Counted from the first letter of the stretch, positions 1 to 8,822 are shown. The stretch: 64,000 bases of DNA from Salibacterium aidingense DSM 18341 (GCF_000429685.1 NZ_AUCI01000017.1:1-64000), one strand, 5' to 3'. The notes: generated by a model from the sequence alone, not told the origin. Translations and numbers: made by a program.

Positions 1-200
1 AAAATATAGTCCTTATAGGAATCCAATTTCCTTGTCCTGGTCTTCAACGTTTCAACCCAATCCAAGGCTTCATCCCAATCCATTTCTAAATAGTTATAAA
101 CCGTGTTTCTTGATACACCGCACTTGCGGGCGATGGCTGCAATGCTGAAACCCTCTTCTTTCAAGTCACGAATACGCATATGATCTTTCATTTTATTCAC
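1..200 (-). CDS. istA: IS21-family transposase IstA, 5' part only
   Basis: Reading leftwards from a GTG at 200 gives about 66 residues with a helix-turn-helix signature (GFSIAAIARKCGVSRNTVYNYL, split here as GFSIAAIARKCG then VSRNTVYNYL), typical of the N-terminus of IS21 IstA transposases. The frame is open to the window edge, so the catalytic DDE domain and the IstB ATPase gene would lie outside. The start is set by a GGAGG box at 210-214; an ATG at 191 is the alternative. The call rests on the N-terminal motif only. Confidence 0.75.
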   Translation of the reverse strand, partial: MNKMKDHMRIRDLKEEGFSIAAIARKCGVSRNTVYNYLEMDWDEALDWVETLKTRTRKLDSYKDYI

Positions 201-254
201 CTTTCGTTTCCTCCAGACCAGCAATTATTGTTCCTAGTATAGCTGGTCCAAGAG

Positions 255-321
255 AGATTCGTAACGAAAAAGTGTTCAATCTTATCAAGCAAAAAGTGTT
301 AACTCTAATCTAGCAGTTACA
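255..321. repeat. IS21 right-end terminal repeats
   Basis: Upstream of istA the sequence AAAAAGTGTT occurs twice (about 267-276 and 291-300). IS21-family ends carry multiple internal repeats of this sort. On the minus strand a plausible element terminus begins TGTAACTGCTAG at about 321. The exact boundary and target duplication cannot be fixed because the other end is outside the window. Confidence 0.5.
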
Positions 322-330
322 AGAGTATGA

Positions 331-384
331 AAGTGCCTGACCGCCACCACGTTAACACTCCAAAGCATTGGGGGATCAGGCGCC
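331..384. repeat. hairpin repeat flanking the kinase gene, copy 1
   Basis: GTGCCTGA and TCAGGCGC form an inverted pair around a core CTCCAAAGCATTGGGG. A related core with the same order (CTCTAAAGTATTGGGG) recurs at 2087-2102 on the other side of the kinase gene, so the gene sits between two direct copies of a palindromic element. It may also act as the terminator for the kinase transcript. Its function is inferred. Confidence 0.45.
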
Positions 385-414
385 AGCAAAAGCAAGAGAA
401 CAATACTTAAATAG

Positions 415-2004
415 TTAATTTTCAGAATCACTTTCTAATTCATTTTTCAACTCTTCTTCTGTCATAAGCCTAAGTTTTTTTAACTTTTTAAATAAATTCT
501 CTTTGAAAGGATCCCTATTAGCAATGTCCCAAAAATAATCTCCTAAGATGTTATGGTTATAGATATACTGTAATAGCTCCATATATTCTCTAAACTCTTC
601 TGGCTTGAACTTAGAATGTCTACCATCATATGTGTTGCTAATAGCATTATATATGGAACCTTTTGGTACTATTAAAAATGAACCACCGAACCATCTAGTA
701 ACATTGAAATGTGCTATCTCGTCATCTTCATAATAATGTTCATAACCTCCATTTTCATTAACAATCAAATCTTCTGAAACAACTCTATCAATACACCTGT
801 AATTTTGGCTTCTAAGCCATTTTTCTAATTCTTCAACTGCATCCGGGTAAATAGGGTTTATTTCATCGAACTCTAAACGAAAATAACTAAATTCAGGATC
901 TTCGTTTGGTAGTTCCCATATTAATCTTTTCACTTTAAATACATGCGTCATATTCAAGCCAAAGCTAAGCATAACCATGTCGTTCTCTTCTTCGAATAAT
1001 TTTATATCTTGTAAATCCATTCCGCCCCCTTCGTGAATAAATGTATGGTTAAAGTTTAAAATAGATAATTGTTTAAGAATTTCTACTACTTGAATTTTGT
1101 CTCTCCAAATAACTGTACTTGGATTGTTCTGTTGTACAAAGATTTGTTCATAAAATCTCCATAGGCTTTTACTTGATGCTCGCTCATTTTGAGCTATACT
1201 TTCCCACTCTAGTAATCTATATAAAAATTCATATATTGTTGGCCTTTTTTCAGGGTTTTCAGCTGTTGAATCTGCTAACAGTTTGTACAATTCAACAAAA
1301 TGTTGTTTAGGATACTTTTTTTGCAACTTACCATTCTCTATATGATTAAATTGTCCATCAAATGCATAGTCTTCACCAGTAAGTGTGATCCAAAGTGTTT
1401 TTGCAAATGAATAAACATCTGCTGGTCTAGGATCAGTTACTAATAGCGGCGTTCGCATTTCAGGAGCCATTGTTTTCCGATTCCCTAAAGCTTCTTTTGC
1501 TCTAGTTAAATCTTCTTTATCTGGGAAATCTATTAAGCCAAAGTCTCCAAAACAATATTTACCCTGGTAATATAATATATTTTCAGGCTTAATATCACGA
1601 TGAGAGATATTTTTCTTATGGAGTTCACTTAATGTAAGACCCAAATCTTTAAAAATTTCTATTAGCTCATAAATTTTATTACAGTCCTTCGCCTTTTCTT
1701 TTAGAGGAATTGCCTTAGGCATAACAAAAAAATATTTTCCAGTTTCATCACAAGGCAATTCATAATTTAACACTGGAACGATACCTTGCTGGCCATTTTT
1801 ATATAACTCATGTACTTTTATTGCCTCAGTTCTAAATCTCTCTAATTTTGATTTAGTAAAATCTCCAAGATCTTTTCCAGGAACTTCTTTAACTTTTGAA
1901 ACTTTAACCGCAACTTCCTGAGAGGAACTGTCTTCCATGAGATAAACCCAACCATTTCCTCCTTCTCCGAGTTGTTTTATTATTCGATAATTCGAATAGC
2001 TCAT
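415..2004 (-). CDS. Hanks-type Ser/Thr protein kinase with unrecognised C-terminal half
   Basis: 529 residues. The N-terminal half is a complete protein kinase fold: glycine-rich loop LGEGGNGWV (12-20), VAVK lysine 34, catalytic HRDIKPEN (135-142), DFG (154-156), APE (180-182), DVYSF (196-200) and a closing RPT near 255. All catalytic residues are present, so an active Ser/Thr kinase is expected. Residues 270-529 match nothing I recognise and contain no obvious membrane segment or PASTA repeats, so this is not the housekeeping PrkC. The start is supported by GGAGG seven bases upstream. The gene is AT-rich compared with the flagellar genes, stands alone between hairpin repeats and lies next to an IS21 end, all of which suggest transfer. 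A defence or toxin-like role is possible but unproven. Confidence 0.8.
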   Translation of the reverse strand: MSYSNYRIIKQLGEGGNGWVYLMEDSSSQEVAVKVSKVKEVPGKDLGDFTKSKLERFRTEAIKVHELYKNGQQGIVPVLNYELPCDETGKYFFVMPKAIPLKEKAKDCNKIYELIEIFKDLGLTLSELHKKNISHRDIKPENILYYQGKYCFGDFGLIDFPDKEDLTRAKEALGNRKTMAPEMRTPLLVTDPRPADVYSFAKTLWITLTGEDYAFDGQFNHIENGKLQKKYPKQHFVELYKLLADSTAENPEKRPTIYEFLYRLLEWESIAQNERASSKSLWRFYEQIFVQQNNPSTVIWRDKIQVVEILKQLSILNFNHTFIHEGGGMDLQDIKLFEEENDMVMLSFGLNMTHVFKVKRLIWELPNEDPEFSYFRLEFDEINPIYPDAVEELEKWLRSQNYRCIDRVVSEDLIVNENGGYEHYYEDDEIAHFNVTRWFGGSFLIVPKGSIYNAISNTYDGRHSKFKPEEFREYMELLQYIYNHNILGDYFWDIANRDPFKENLFKKLKKLRLMTEEELKNELESDSEN

Positions 2005-2083
2005 TAATCAGCCTCCATAACCTAATACTTTTCACAAATATATACTAACACTAAATCATAGTCCCAGTGTCAGGACTAAATGA

Positions 2084-2157
2084 ATACTCTAAAGTATTGG
2101 GGGGAGCACCTTTTTTATTACACAAAAAAGTGCCCGCCTCTACTACGTAGCAAGGAC
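2084..2157. repeat. hairpin repeat flanking the kinase gene, copy 2
   Basis: Core CTCTAAAGTATTGGGG at 2087-2102 resembles copy 1. It is followed by a hairpin with arms GCACCTTTTTT and AAAAAAGTGC (2106-2133) and a second GTGCC/GGCAC pairing ending near 2156. It probably serves as a transcription barrier upstream of the kinase gene. Imperfect and of unknown origin. Confidence 0.4.
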
Positions 2158-2179
2158 TAGGCACCTCTTATGTTAGATA

Positions 2180-2242
2180 TTATTTTTTCTCAAGCCACGT
2201 GACACATTCAACATGGGTTGATTGGTGATTGCAGAATAAAGA
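2180..2242 (-). pseudogene. possible 3' relic of an RNA (uracil-5)-methyltransferase gene
   Basis: A short open tail ends STHVECVTWLEKK before a TAA at 2180-2182. The HVE-x-V ending resembles the C-terminus of RlmD/TrmA-type methyltransferases. No frame continues upstream, so at most this is a scrap left by rearrangement. Weak evidence. Confidence 0.25.
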
Positions 2243-2310
2243 TGTATTAGTATTTACCTTTTTCATCTTTGATTTCTAATGATACGGTTCACGTGATTGT
2301 TTAAGAGGTA

Positions 2311-2349
2311 AAAAAACAGACAGAAGAATTACTTTCCTGTCTGTTTTTA
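2311..2349. terminator. bidirectional hairpin terminator
   Basis: Arms AAAACAGACAG (about 2313-2323) and CTGTCTGTTTTT (2337-2348) form a strong stem with A and T tracts on either side, so it can stop transcription on both strands. Confidence 0.6.
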
Positions 2350-2414
2350 GGTATGCTCCTTAGTCCTTAAGTTTCATATGTTCAACAAGAATAGGCAAGT
2401 ACACGATAGAATAA

Positions 2415-2456
2415 AATGCCTAAACAAGCTCATTTTAAGCTGTTAGGCATTTTTAA
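2415..2456. terminator. hairpin terminator
   Basis: TGCCTAAACAAGCT and AAGCTGTTAGGCA form a near-perfect stem followed by TTTTT on the plus strand. It lies just beyond the 3' end of the broken small gene at 2496-2722. Confidence 0.5.
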
Positions 2457-2495
2457 AAGTTTGGAAGTATATCACCTTTTATTAAATTTCACCAT

Positions 2496-2722
2496 TTACT
2501 TATCCATTATTCCTTTTATGCTTTCCACCACATTCTCTAAATCCAAAAACTCAATTTCTACCTTTACTCCATCCTTACTATGAAAGACAGGAGATTTTTC
2601 AATTAAGTCCCCTAACAGTTCATCAGTGACTCATTATTTAGTAAACAATTAATTTTCCACTTCTCTGCTGCTTTATATATAGCCTTTCTGTCATTTAATT
2701 CATCTTCATAAAATATTGCCAT
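2496..2722 (-). pseudogene. small gene broken by one frameshift, unknown function
   Basis: From ATG 2722 (preceded by AAGGTGG) the reading frame gives MAIFYEDELNDRKAIYKAAE and stops at 2612-2614. From about 2625 the next frame continues as DELLGDLIEKSPVFHSKDGV and on to a stop at 2496. Joining the two gives about 75 acidic residues with no recognised domain. A single indel near 2620-2632 explains the break; a sequencing error cannot be excluded. Confidence 0.5.
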
Positions 2723-2739
2723 GTTGACCACCTTTATAT

Positions 2740-3070
2740 TTTGCTTCTCTATAAGCATACTTCAAACATACTTCGACAAATTGTTGCTAAAATCCTCCAA
2801 AATGGGATGGAGATTGAAAATAATGTACTAAACTTCAAAATTTTATTGATCTTATAACCACATCGTCTTCTGTTGAATACCTTCAATCTTGAATTACCAA
2901 AAATACAATACTTATTTCTCTAGAATAAAATATCCTTTGAAAATTACATAGACGGTTCGGGACTAAAGCTTCCTTTCTACATAAAAATCACTGCTTTGGA
3001 ACAATACGAAGGAAATATCCAACTCGCAACGCTTTGTAGCTAGAGAATAACCGAGATTAAAAAGGGCAAA
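2740..3070. other. AT-rich spacer with no recognisable gene
   Basis: I found no open frame with a ribosome binding site, no repeat shared with the rest of the window and no RNA motif. The position downstream of fliD, where fliS and fliT lie in B. subtilis, together with the relics around it, suggests rearranged DNA. Confidence 0.5.
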
Positions 3071-3115
3071 AAAAAGGCTCCTCAATAATTTCTTCAACTA
3101 TTGAGAAGCCTTACT
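3068..3115 (-). terminator. terminator of the flaG-fliD unit
   Basis: AAGGCTcCTCAATA (3074-3087) pairs with TATTGAGaAGCCTT (3099-3112). On the minus strand a run of T follows the stem (plus-strand A tract at 3068-3075). It lies 72 bases after the fliD stop. Confidence 0.7.
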
Positions 3116-3186
3116 TCGTATCACATGTTAGCATTTTGTTAGCAAAATCATTCAAAACCCTTATATACCAATGGTTTGAGCGGTCA

Positions 3187-4725
3187 TCACATCATGCCGC
3201 CCATACCACCACCGCCGAGCTGCTGCTGGATCTGCTGGGCCTGGGCGTTCGCGTCCGCAATCGCCTGTTCCATCCGTGTAAATTGGTCCCAGTAGCGCTC
3301 TTCCGTTTTCTGCAGCCGCTGCTCAAAGTTGGACATGCGGTCGGCAAGGTCGTTCATTTCCCGGCCGATGGTAAAGGAATCAGGATTGGGAACCGTCGGG
3401 CCTCCGGCTCGTTCCGAAATCCGGTCCATCGTATTATCGAGGGAATCGCGGACGCGGCGGGCCAGTCCTTTTTCTTCATAGGTTTCTCCATCGGCGGCAA
3501 ACATATCAAAAACAGCATCTGAATCGGCTTGAATGGCTTGTTCCAGTTTGGTTTCATCCACTTCCAGCTTGCCGCGGTCCATGTAATTGCTGGTTGTGGT
3601 AATGCCAATTTCAGAAAGTTGATCAAAGGCGGAGCCGCTTCCTGTATCCACCGGCGTATACATATCCCGGCGCATCGAACTCAGGCCACTGGAGAGAATA
3701 TCGTCTCGGCGCAGGTATCCGCTTTGCGAACGTTCCTCCCAGCGTTCAATTTCCGTTTCGCTCATTTCGTCGCGCTGCTCATCCGTCAGCGGGGCATAAT
3801 CCCGGTAGTACTCCTCCGATAGCTTTTCATCTGTATTTTCAATCATGGCATTGTAATCTTCGACAAACGACATAATCGTATCTTTAATGTTCTGGGTATC
3901 CGGGCTGACGTTTACATTCACGGTTTGGTCCGGAGCTGTGTTTTTCAGGGTGAATTCCACGCCATTTTCCGTAAATGTATTAGACCGGCGCTCCACTCCG
4001 GTGATGCCGTTCATATCAAACACAGCATTCTGGGCGCCGGAAACTTCCCCAGTTAAATTGAGGTCATTGGTCAGAAAGTCTCCATTAAACGAAATTTCAC
4101 TTTCACCGTCCGGGCTAAAAACACCTGTTTCCGAACGGGTGACGGACAAATTGCCGGATCCTCTTTCGAAAAAAACATTTACCCCCGCATCCGATCTGTT
4201 AATGCCGTTCACTACATCATTTAAACTATCCTCACCGGTGAAGGTGAAATCCTGTTCCTGTGCTTCTCCGGCTTCGTTGTAGGTGGTGATCGTAAAAGAA
4301 ATCTCCTCATCTTCTCCGTATCCAAATTGATCCGCCAGAGAAGCTTCCGGATCTGCCACTTCTCCATCTCCATTTTGTACAGGATCCACACTTGTTGTCG
4401 AAGCGGCCTTTGCCAACTGCTCAATATTAGAAATAGTGTAGTTGGTATTATCAGCGTCCGAGGTTGCATTTGCTTCGACAATACTCTCATTTGAGCTGGA
4501 CGCCTGTTTTGCGTTACCGTTGGCAGAACGCATAATACCATCGAAAATCGAGTCACTGAAGGTCCGGTATTCCCGATTCATTTCCCGGTAGTCTTCCATT
4601 TTATATTCCAGACGCTGGGACTCCTGCTCCATGCGGACCAGAGGCTGACGCTCCGCCCGCATCAAATCCTTGACCCACTGATCGATATTCATGCCCGACG
4701 CCATGCCGGTAATTCGATTATCCAT
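3187..4725 (-). CDS. fliD: flagellar hook-associated protein 2 (filament cap) FliD
   Basis: FliD forms the pentameric cap at the filament tip and inserts exported flagellin subunits. From ATG 4725 the protein has 512 residues and starts MDNRITGMASGMNIDQWV, a hallmark of the FliD N-terminal domain, with the FliD C-terminal coiled region ending in glutamine- and glycine-rich residues. The reading frame extends upstream to 4767, but GGAGG nine bases before 4725 and the family start favour the shorter form. Composition is strongly acidic, as in halophiles. It is preceded by flaG. The usual downstream partners fliS and fliT are missing; a terminator and relics follow instead. Confidence 0.93.
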   Translation of the reverse strand: MDNRITGMASGMNIDQWVKDLMRAERQPLVRMEQESQRLEYKMEDYREMNREYRTFSDSIFDGIMRSANGNAKQASSSNESIVEANATSDADNTNYTISNIEQLAKAASTTSVDPVQNGDGEVADPEASLADQFGYGEDEEISFTITTYNEAGEAQEQDFTFTGEDSLNDVVNGINRSDAGVNVFFERGSGNLSVTRSETGVFSPDGESEISFNGDFLTNDLNLTGEVSGAQNAVFDMNGITGVERRSNTFTENGVEFTLKNTAPDQTVNVNVSPDTQNIKDTIMSFVEDYNAMIENTDEKLSEEYYRDYAPLTDEQRDEMSETEIERWEERSQSGYLRRDDILSSGLSSMRRDMYTPVDTGSGSAFDQLSEIGITTTSNYMDRGKLEVDETKLEQAIQADSDAVFDMFAADGETYEEKGLARRVRDSLDNTMDRISERAGGPTVPNPDSFTIGREMNDLADRMSNFEQRLQKTEERYWDQFTRMEQAIADANAQAQQIQQQLGGGGMGGMM

Positions 4726-4879
4726 AATTCCGTTCCTCCTAATAGAAAGTACATTTCTATTGCTCACTATATTTTATATCGGTGAAGAAAATGGAAACTT
4801 GAAGAAATACGTCATAAAATAGGAAAAAGGTAGGAAAAGGGGAAAGCAGATAAAAAAGAAATGCTTTCCCCGGGGCAGA

Positions 4880-5248
4880 TCACACTTTTTCATCCACTAA
4901 CAAACCAACCTGTTCCAGAATTGCAGCTTTCATATCAAGGAATTTCTCTGGAGGAATTTCCCGGATTACTTCGTCCGTATCCCGATTCAGTACCTGAACA
5001 TATACACGATTCAGCTTATCGTGAACATTAAACTTCAGATTCGTGAACGTGGCTTCTAGCATTTTATTAATACCATCCGCCTGCCTCTCCAGCTCTTCCG
5101 GCTGAGGAGGCATCATACTTCCTTCCTCTGTTTCCTCTGTGTGTAAAGCTTCTGCTATGGTTTGGTTCGCAGCGGCCTGTCCCCCAGAAGTGCGACCTGC
5201 CGTCATGATATCAGACGTCTGGGAGGCGCCTGTCACATGGACACCCAT
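4880..5248 (-). CDS. flaG: flagellar protein FlaG (YvyC)
   Basis: 122 residues from ATG 5248, which has a strong AGGAGGGAGG site; the frame is open further upstream but without support. The C-terminal half (LKFNVHDKLNRVYVQVLNRD, then EVIREIPPEKFLDMKA) is the conserved FlaG domain. FlaG influences filament length and lies immediately upstream of fliD, as in B. subtilis. The N-terminal 60 residues are low-complexity and poorly conserved, as usual in the family. A candidate sigma-D promoter lies 35-60 bases upstream. Confidence 0.88.
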   Translation of the reverse strand: MGVHVTGASQTSDIMTAGRTSGGQAAANQTIAEALHTEETEEGSMMPPQPEELERQADGINKMLEATFTNLKFNVHDKLNRVYVQVLNRDTDEVIREIPPEKFLDMKAAILEQVGLLVDEKV

Positions 5249-5282
5249 AACCCTTCCTCCTCCCTTTATAGGTTCCTTTTTA

Positions 5283-5309
5283 ATATCGGATATTTTCAGA
5301 AATCTTGTA
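5283..5309 (-). promoter_or_regulatory. candidate sigma-D promoter for flaG-fliD
   Basis: Minus strand: TACA, 15-base spacer, TCCGATAT, compared with the sigma-D consensus TAAA-N15-GCCGATAT. One mismatch in each box. It is correctly placed before flaG. Confidence 0.5.
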
Positions 5310-5444
5310 CTCCTTACCTGGGAAAACCGGAGAATACGGAGCAAGTCCCAGAAACTGAAGCCGCTAAGCGTGACATTTTTCCCTTTTCCACGTCATTGTA
5401 ACGATGAACTTAGTCGAAATAATCACTTTCCAGATCACTCCTGC

Positions 5445-5487
5445 AAAAAGTAACGCTGAAACGGTTCTTAAGCGTTGCTTTTTTCTC
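5445..5487. terminator. bidirectional hairpin terminator
   Basis: AAAAGTAACGCT and AGCGTTGCTTTT flank a 14-base loop, with A and T tracts outside the stem. It separates the flaG promoter region from the yjfB relic. Confidence 0.5.
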
Positions 5488-5610
5488 TTCCCTCCCAAAA
5501 GTGATTGTTAATTCACACAATACCCGGAATCCTAAGCGTTTACGTTCAATAATCAACCTTTTTCATTCCACAGATTCTCCTGGCTCTGCAGGGGAAAAAG
5601 AGGTAAAATA

Positions 5611-5840
5611 AAAAAGCCTCCCCGGGTGGGAAGACTTATGTAAGGTTACAGGGACAGATCCACCGACGCCCCTTTGTAAGGATGAGCCGCCTGCTGCACC
5701 TGGGCCGGCCCGGACGTTTCCAGCATTTTATTGATAAATTCTCCCTGCTGTTCGCCGGTATCCATTGCTTTTTTCATCACAGACATACTGGCCTGCTGTT
5801 TCACCCTGACTCTGTGCATCGACATAGCGGGATATCTATA
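5611..5840 (-). repeat. direct repeat copy 1 (yjfB relic with its terminator)
   Basis: 5611-5803 is nearly identical to 13674-13867, same orientation, with only a few substitutions; homology with small deletions continues to the gene start. The copy includes the GC-rich hairpin terminator downstream of yjfB (5611-5634). The two copies bracket the whole catabolic island. Confidence 0.85.
5646..5839 (-). pseudogene. decayed second copy of yjfB
   Basis: The last 46 codons (MSVMKKAMDTGEQQGEFINK onward) are identical in protein sequence to the intact YjfB at 13709-13909. At the 5' end the start codon is ATA instead of ATG, several bases are missing within the first 18 codons, and both the ribosome binding site and the sigma-D promoter found at the intact copy are gone. 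It is therefore non-functional. It marks one edge of the inserted island. Confidence 0.8.
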
Positions 5841-5911
5841 TCTCTAAACTTTACCATCATTTAATTCTCTGTGATATCCCTATATTTTTGGTGGTATTTA
5901 TTTTGATGAAG

Positions 5912-6670
5912 TTAGAATTGTACTAGATCCCTTGATAATCCATATGAAGTTTCCTTCACCTGGACAGCCAGATTCTCAACATCCTTTTCTGTAAAACGGA
6001 ACGATGGACCGGATATACTGAAAGAATTTATGACCTGGCCGTTTTCACTGAAGATGGGGCCGGCAATACAATAGATTCCTTCTTTATTTTCCATCCTATC
6101 GATCGCATAGCCTTTATTTTTAATATTGTCTAATTCTTCTTCCAACGCCGGAATAGAACAAAGCGTATGGGGGGTTCTTTGCGGGAGCCCCGCTTCTGTA
6201 TAGATTTTTTGCCGTTCTTCTGGAGACATATAAGCTAAAAATATTTTACCTGTTGCGGTGGAATGCAACATAAGACGTTTGCCTACTTTTGAAAGTAATC
6301 CAATCGTATGAGGGGTATCAATTTTATCAATATAAACGGCCTGTAAACCATCAAGTTGTACTAAATGGACCGTTTCTTTTGATTCCTCCCAGAGACGATT
6401 TAAATAAGGACGGGCTACCTCTTTAATTTCCAAACTATCCATAAGGGATGCCGTTACATGAAGGATCCGAAAGCCCAAGGTATATGTCTTCGTGGCGTCT
6501 TTACGAACCAGGTAGCCTGCTTCCACTAATGCATTTACAATACGGTGGGCCGTACTTTTCGTTAAACCTGATTTCGTTGCTAAATCAGTTATCCCCATTC
6601 CTTCTTTTCCACTATCACTTAATGTTTCAAGTATTTGCAAGGCTTTAAGCGAAGGATCCATTTTTTTCAT
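5912..6670 (-). CDS. IclR-family transcriptional regulator
   Basis: 252 residues: winged helix at about 8-65 (ITDLATKSGLTKSTAHRIVN recognition region) and the IclR effector-binding domain at about 75-250, with the usual RLMLHSTATGKIFLA stretch. Such proteins sense sugar acids or aromatic acids and control the adjacent catabolic operon. The gene is the last of a same-strand series (aldolase, two dehydratases, TctCBA), so it is likely autoregulated with the operon. GGTGG precedes the ATG at 6670; an in-frame ATG three codons later is possible. Confidence 0.88.
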   Translation of the reverse strand: MKKMDPSLKALQILETLSDSGKEGMGITDLATKSGLTKSTAHRIVNALVEAGYLVRKDATKTYTLGFRILHVTASLMDSLEIKEVARPYLNRLWEESKETVHLVQLDGLQAVYIDKIDTPHTIGLLSKVGKRLMLHSTATGKIFLAYMSPEERQKIYTEAGLPQRTPHTLCSIPALEEELDNIKNKGYAIDRMENKEGIYCIAGPIFSENGQVINSFSISGPSFRFTEKDVENLAVQVKETSYGLSRDLVQF

Positions 6671-6769
6671 AATATACCACCTGTTTTCATCAGCAGATTA
6701 TTTCATCTTTTAAAAATTGGCTTCCCAAATCTATTAGAATGAAGGAGCTTTCATTTCCTGGTGAAATGA

Positions 6770-8281
6770 CTATTTTAAAACATCCTCCTCTTCTCCTTCA
6801 ATCGGCACTTTATTCGTGAAATATGGTTTTAGTAAAGGTAAAAGGAAAGAAAATACAGCAAGCAGAATAAAAATGGCAGCAATAGGTTTGGTCAGAAAAA
6901 TCATCCAGTTTCCACCTGAAAGAAGTAATGCTTGTCTAAATGAGTTTTCTGCAATTGGACCTAACACAATACCAAGCAGCATAGGAGTGATTGGAAAACC
7001 TAACTTTGGCATAAAATATCCTATCAAACCAAATACCATCATTAGCTTTACATCAAACAGCGTATTATTTACACCATAAGCTCCAATGAAACATAGGGAT
7101 AACAATATAGGGAGCAGCACATTTACTGGTACAGCTGTCACTTTGACAAATAACCGGATTGCCCATTGCCCCTGTATAAACAATACTATATTAACAAAAA
7201 GCAAGCCAATCATGATCGAGTATACAACCTCAGGATAATCCGTAAATAATTGTGGACCCGGGGTGAGGCCCTGCATCATTAATGCCCCTAACATTACGGC
7301 GGTTACGGTATCTCCTGGTATCCCCAATGTTAAAAGCGGGATTAAAGTAGCTCCAGTCACCCCATTATTTCCAGCTTCTGCAGCCGCAACCCCTTCAACC
7401 GAACCTTTCCCAAATGCTTTTTTGTTCTCAGCACTTCTGTGGGCCTCATTGTAACTTAAAAAGGAAGCGATCGCTGCCCCCGTCCCTGGGATTGACCCAA
7501 CAAATGTGCCAATTCCACTTGATTTCAGGATAGTTTTTATATATTTTTTTGCCGTTGAAAACGGGAGTTTGGCATCTTCATATTTATTTTGTTCATCTCT
7601 TGGAAGGTGGGCTGTTTGTGCTCGTTTCATTATTTCCGATATAGCGAATAATCCAACTAAAGCTGGTATTAATGAAATACCGCCCATAAGATATTGATTG
7701 TTAAAAGAGACTCTTGGAATTCCATCAATCGGATCAATACCAATTGTAGAAACATAAAGCCCCAAAAAACCCATTATGACTCCTTTAATAATTGATTTTC
7801 CACTTACACTGGCAATCATAGTTAAGCCAAATAACGCTAAAGCGAAAAATTCAGCAGGACCAAAATTCAACGCAAACCTGGCTATTTGAGGGCCGATCAT
7901 TAACAATATAAGAGCACTAAATATTCCAGCTGTCACGGAGGCAAATAGTGCCATACGTAAAGCGATTCCCGCTTTTCCCTGCTTTGCTAAATGATAGCCG
8001 TCCAATACTGTTGCCGCAGAAGCAGGGGTGCCGGGCGCACTAATAAGTATAGCTGAAATGGAACCGCCATAAATACCTCCGCAATAGACAGCAAGTAATA
8101 ACAGCATACCTGTGGTTGGCGGAAGACCAAATGTCAGGGGCAGCATTAGGGCAACACCAACCGTAGCTGTTAATCCTGGTAATGAACCAAATATAATTCC
8201 AGTCGCTACTCCAAGAAATATAAAAAGAATGTTATCAAGTTGAAATATGCTTACAAAACTATTCATCAGCAAATCGGCCAC
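6770..8281 (-). CDS. tctA: tripartite tricarboxylate transporter, large membrane subunit TctA
   Basis: 503 residues, almost entirely membrane segments (around a dozen), with the TctA signatures GSLPGLTATVGVALMLPLTF near the N-terminus and repeated glycine/proline-rich loops such as SAPGTPASAATVLDGY. Together with TctB and TctC it forms a secondary, binding-protein-dependent carboxylate importer. Start is GTG 8281 with a GGGGGG box. It follows tctB with a 14-base gap. Substrate is probably the sugar acid degraded by the neighbouring dehydratases (inferred). Confidence 0.92.
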   Translation of the reverse strand: MADLLMNSFVSIFQLDNILFIFLGVATGIIFGSLPGLTATVGVALMLPLTFGLPPTTGMLLLLAVYCGGIYGGSISAILISAPGTPASAATVLDGYHLAKQGKAGIALRMALFASVTAGIFSALILLMIGPQIARFALNFGPAEFFALALFGLTMIASVSGKSIIKGVIMGFLGLYVSTIGIDPIDGIPRVSFNNQYLMGGISLIPALVGLFAISEIMKRAQTAHLPRDEQNKYEDAKLPFSTAKKYIKTILKSSGIGTFVGSIPGTGAAIASFLSYNEAHRSAENKKAFGKGSVEGVAAAEAGNNGVTGATLIPLLTLGIPGDTVTAVMLGALMMQGLTPGPQLFTDYPEVVYSIMIGLLFVNIVLFIQGQWAIRLFVKVTAVPVNVLLPILLSLCFIGAYGVNNTLFDVKLMMVFGLIGYFMPKLGFPITPMLLGIVLGPIAENSFRQALLLSGGNWMIFLTKPIAAIFILLAVFSFLLPLLKPYFTNKVPIEGEEEDVLK

Positions 8282-8295
8282 TAGTTATCCCCCCT

Positions 8296-8757
8296 TTATG
8301 GCAGCCTGATGTACATAATATTTTCAAATACATATTGTATTAAAAAGATAACGATAATCAGCACTCCATATAAATACCATTTTCTAACAGACAAAATCCA
8401 CATAATAAGAGACATCGATATTATTGTGGAATACAGGTATCCAATGAAATCAGCTAAATAAATATAACCCAGCATAATGACAAAAACTAATAGACCCACC
8501 CAAGGTTTCCCCTTTGGTTCTTGGTTTTCTTCTAGATCTTCCTCCTTTTGATTACTGTCTTTTGAGAATGATTTCATCACAAGCAGCATGCTTAGAAAAA
8601 CGATGGAAACGGTAATAAACCTTGGGAAGAAATCGGGCCCTACGGTTGTTAATCCTCCATTAGATTCAATGCCATAAGGGATAATAATAAACCAGGAAAG
8701 AAGACCACTGAAAAACAAAGTTACCCCGACATATCTGTCTTTTATCTGCTCCTTCAT
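8296..8757 (-). CDS. tctB: tripartite tricarboxylate transporter, small membrane subunit TctB
   Basis: 153 residues with four predicted membrane helices and a charged linker around 60-80, as in TctB proteins. The frame opens at 8826, overlapping the tctC stop, but ATG 8757 has a clear GGGAGG site and gives the usual family N-terminus (two-helix hairpin after a short cytoplasmic start). It works with TctA and TctC. Confidence 0.85.
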   Translation of the reverse strand: MKEQIKDRYVGVTLFFSGLLSWFIIIPYGIESNGGLTTVGPDFFPRFITVSIVFLSMLLVMKSFSKDSNQKEEDLEENQEPKGKPWVGLLVFVIMLGYIYLADFIGYLYSTIISMSLIMWILSVRKWYLYGVLIIVIFLIQYVFENIMYIRLP

Positions 8758-8822
8758 TTTTCCCTCCCAATGGATCGATTTTAGTGGCAGGAAAGGGCAC
8801 AATATAATTGCACCCTCGCCGA

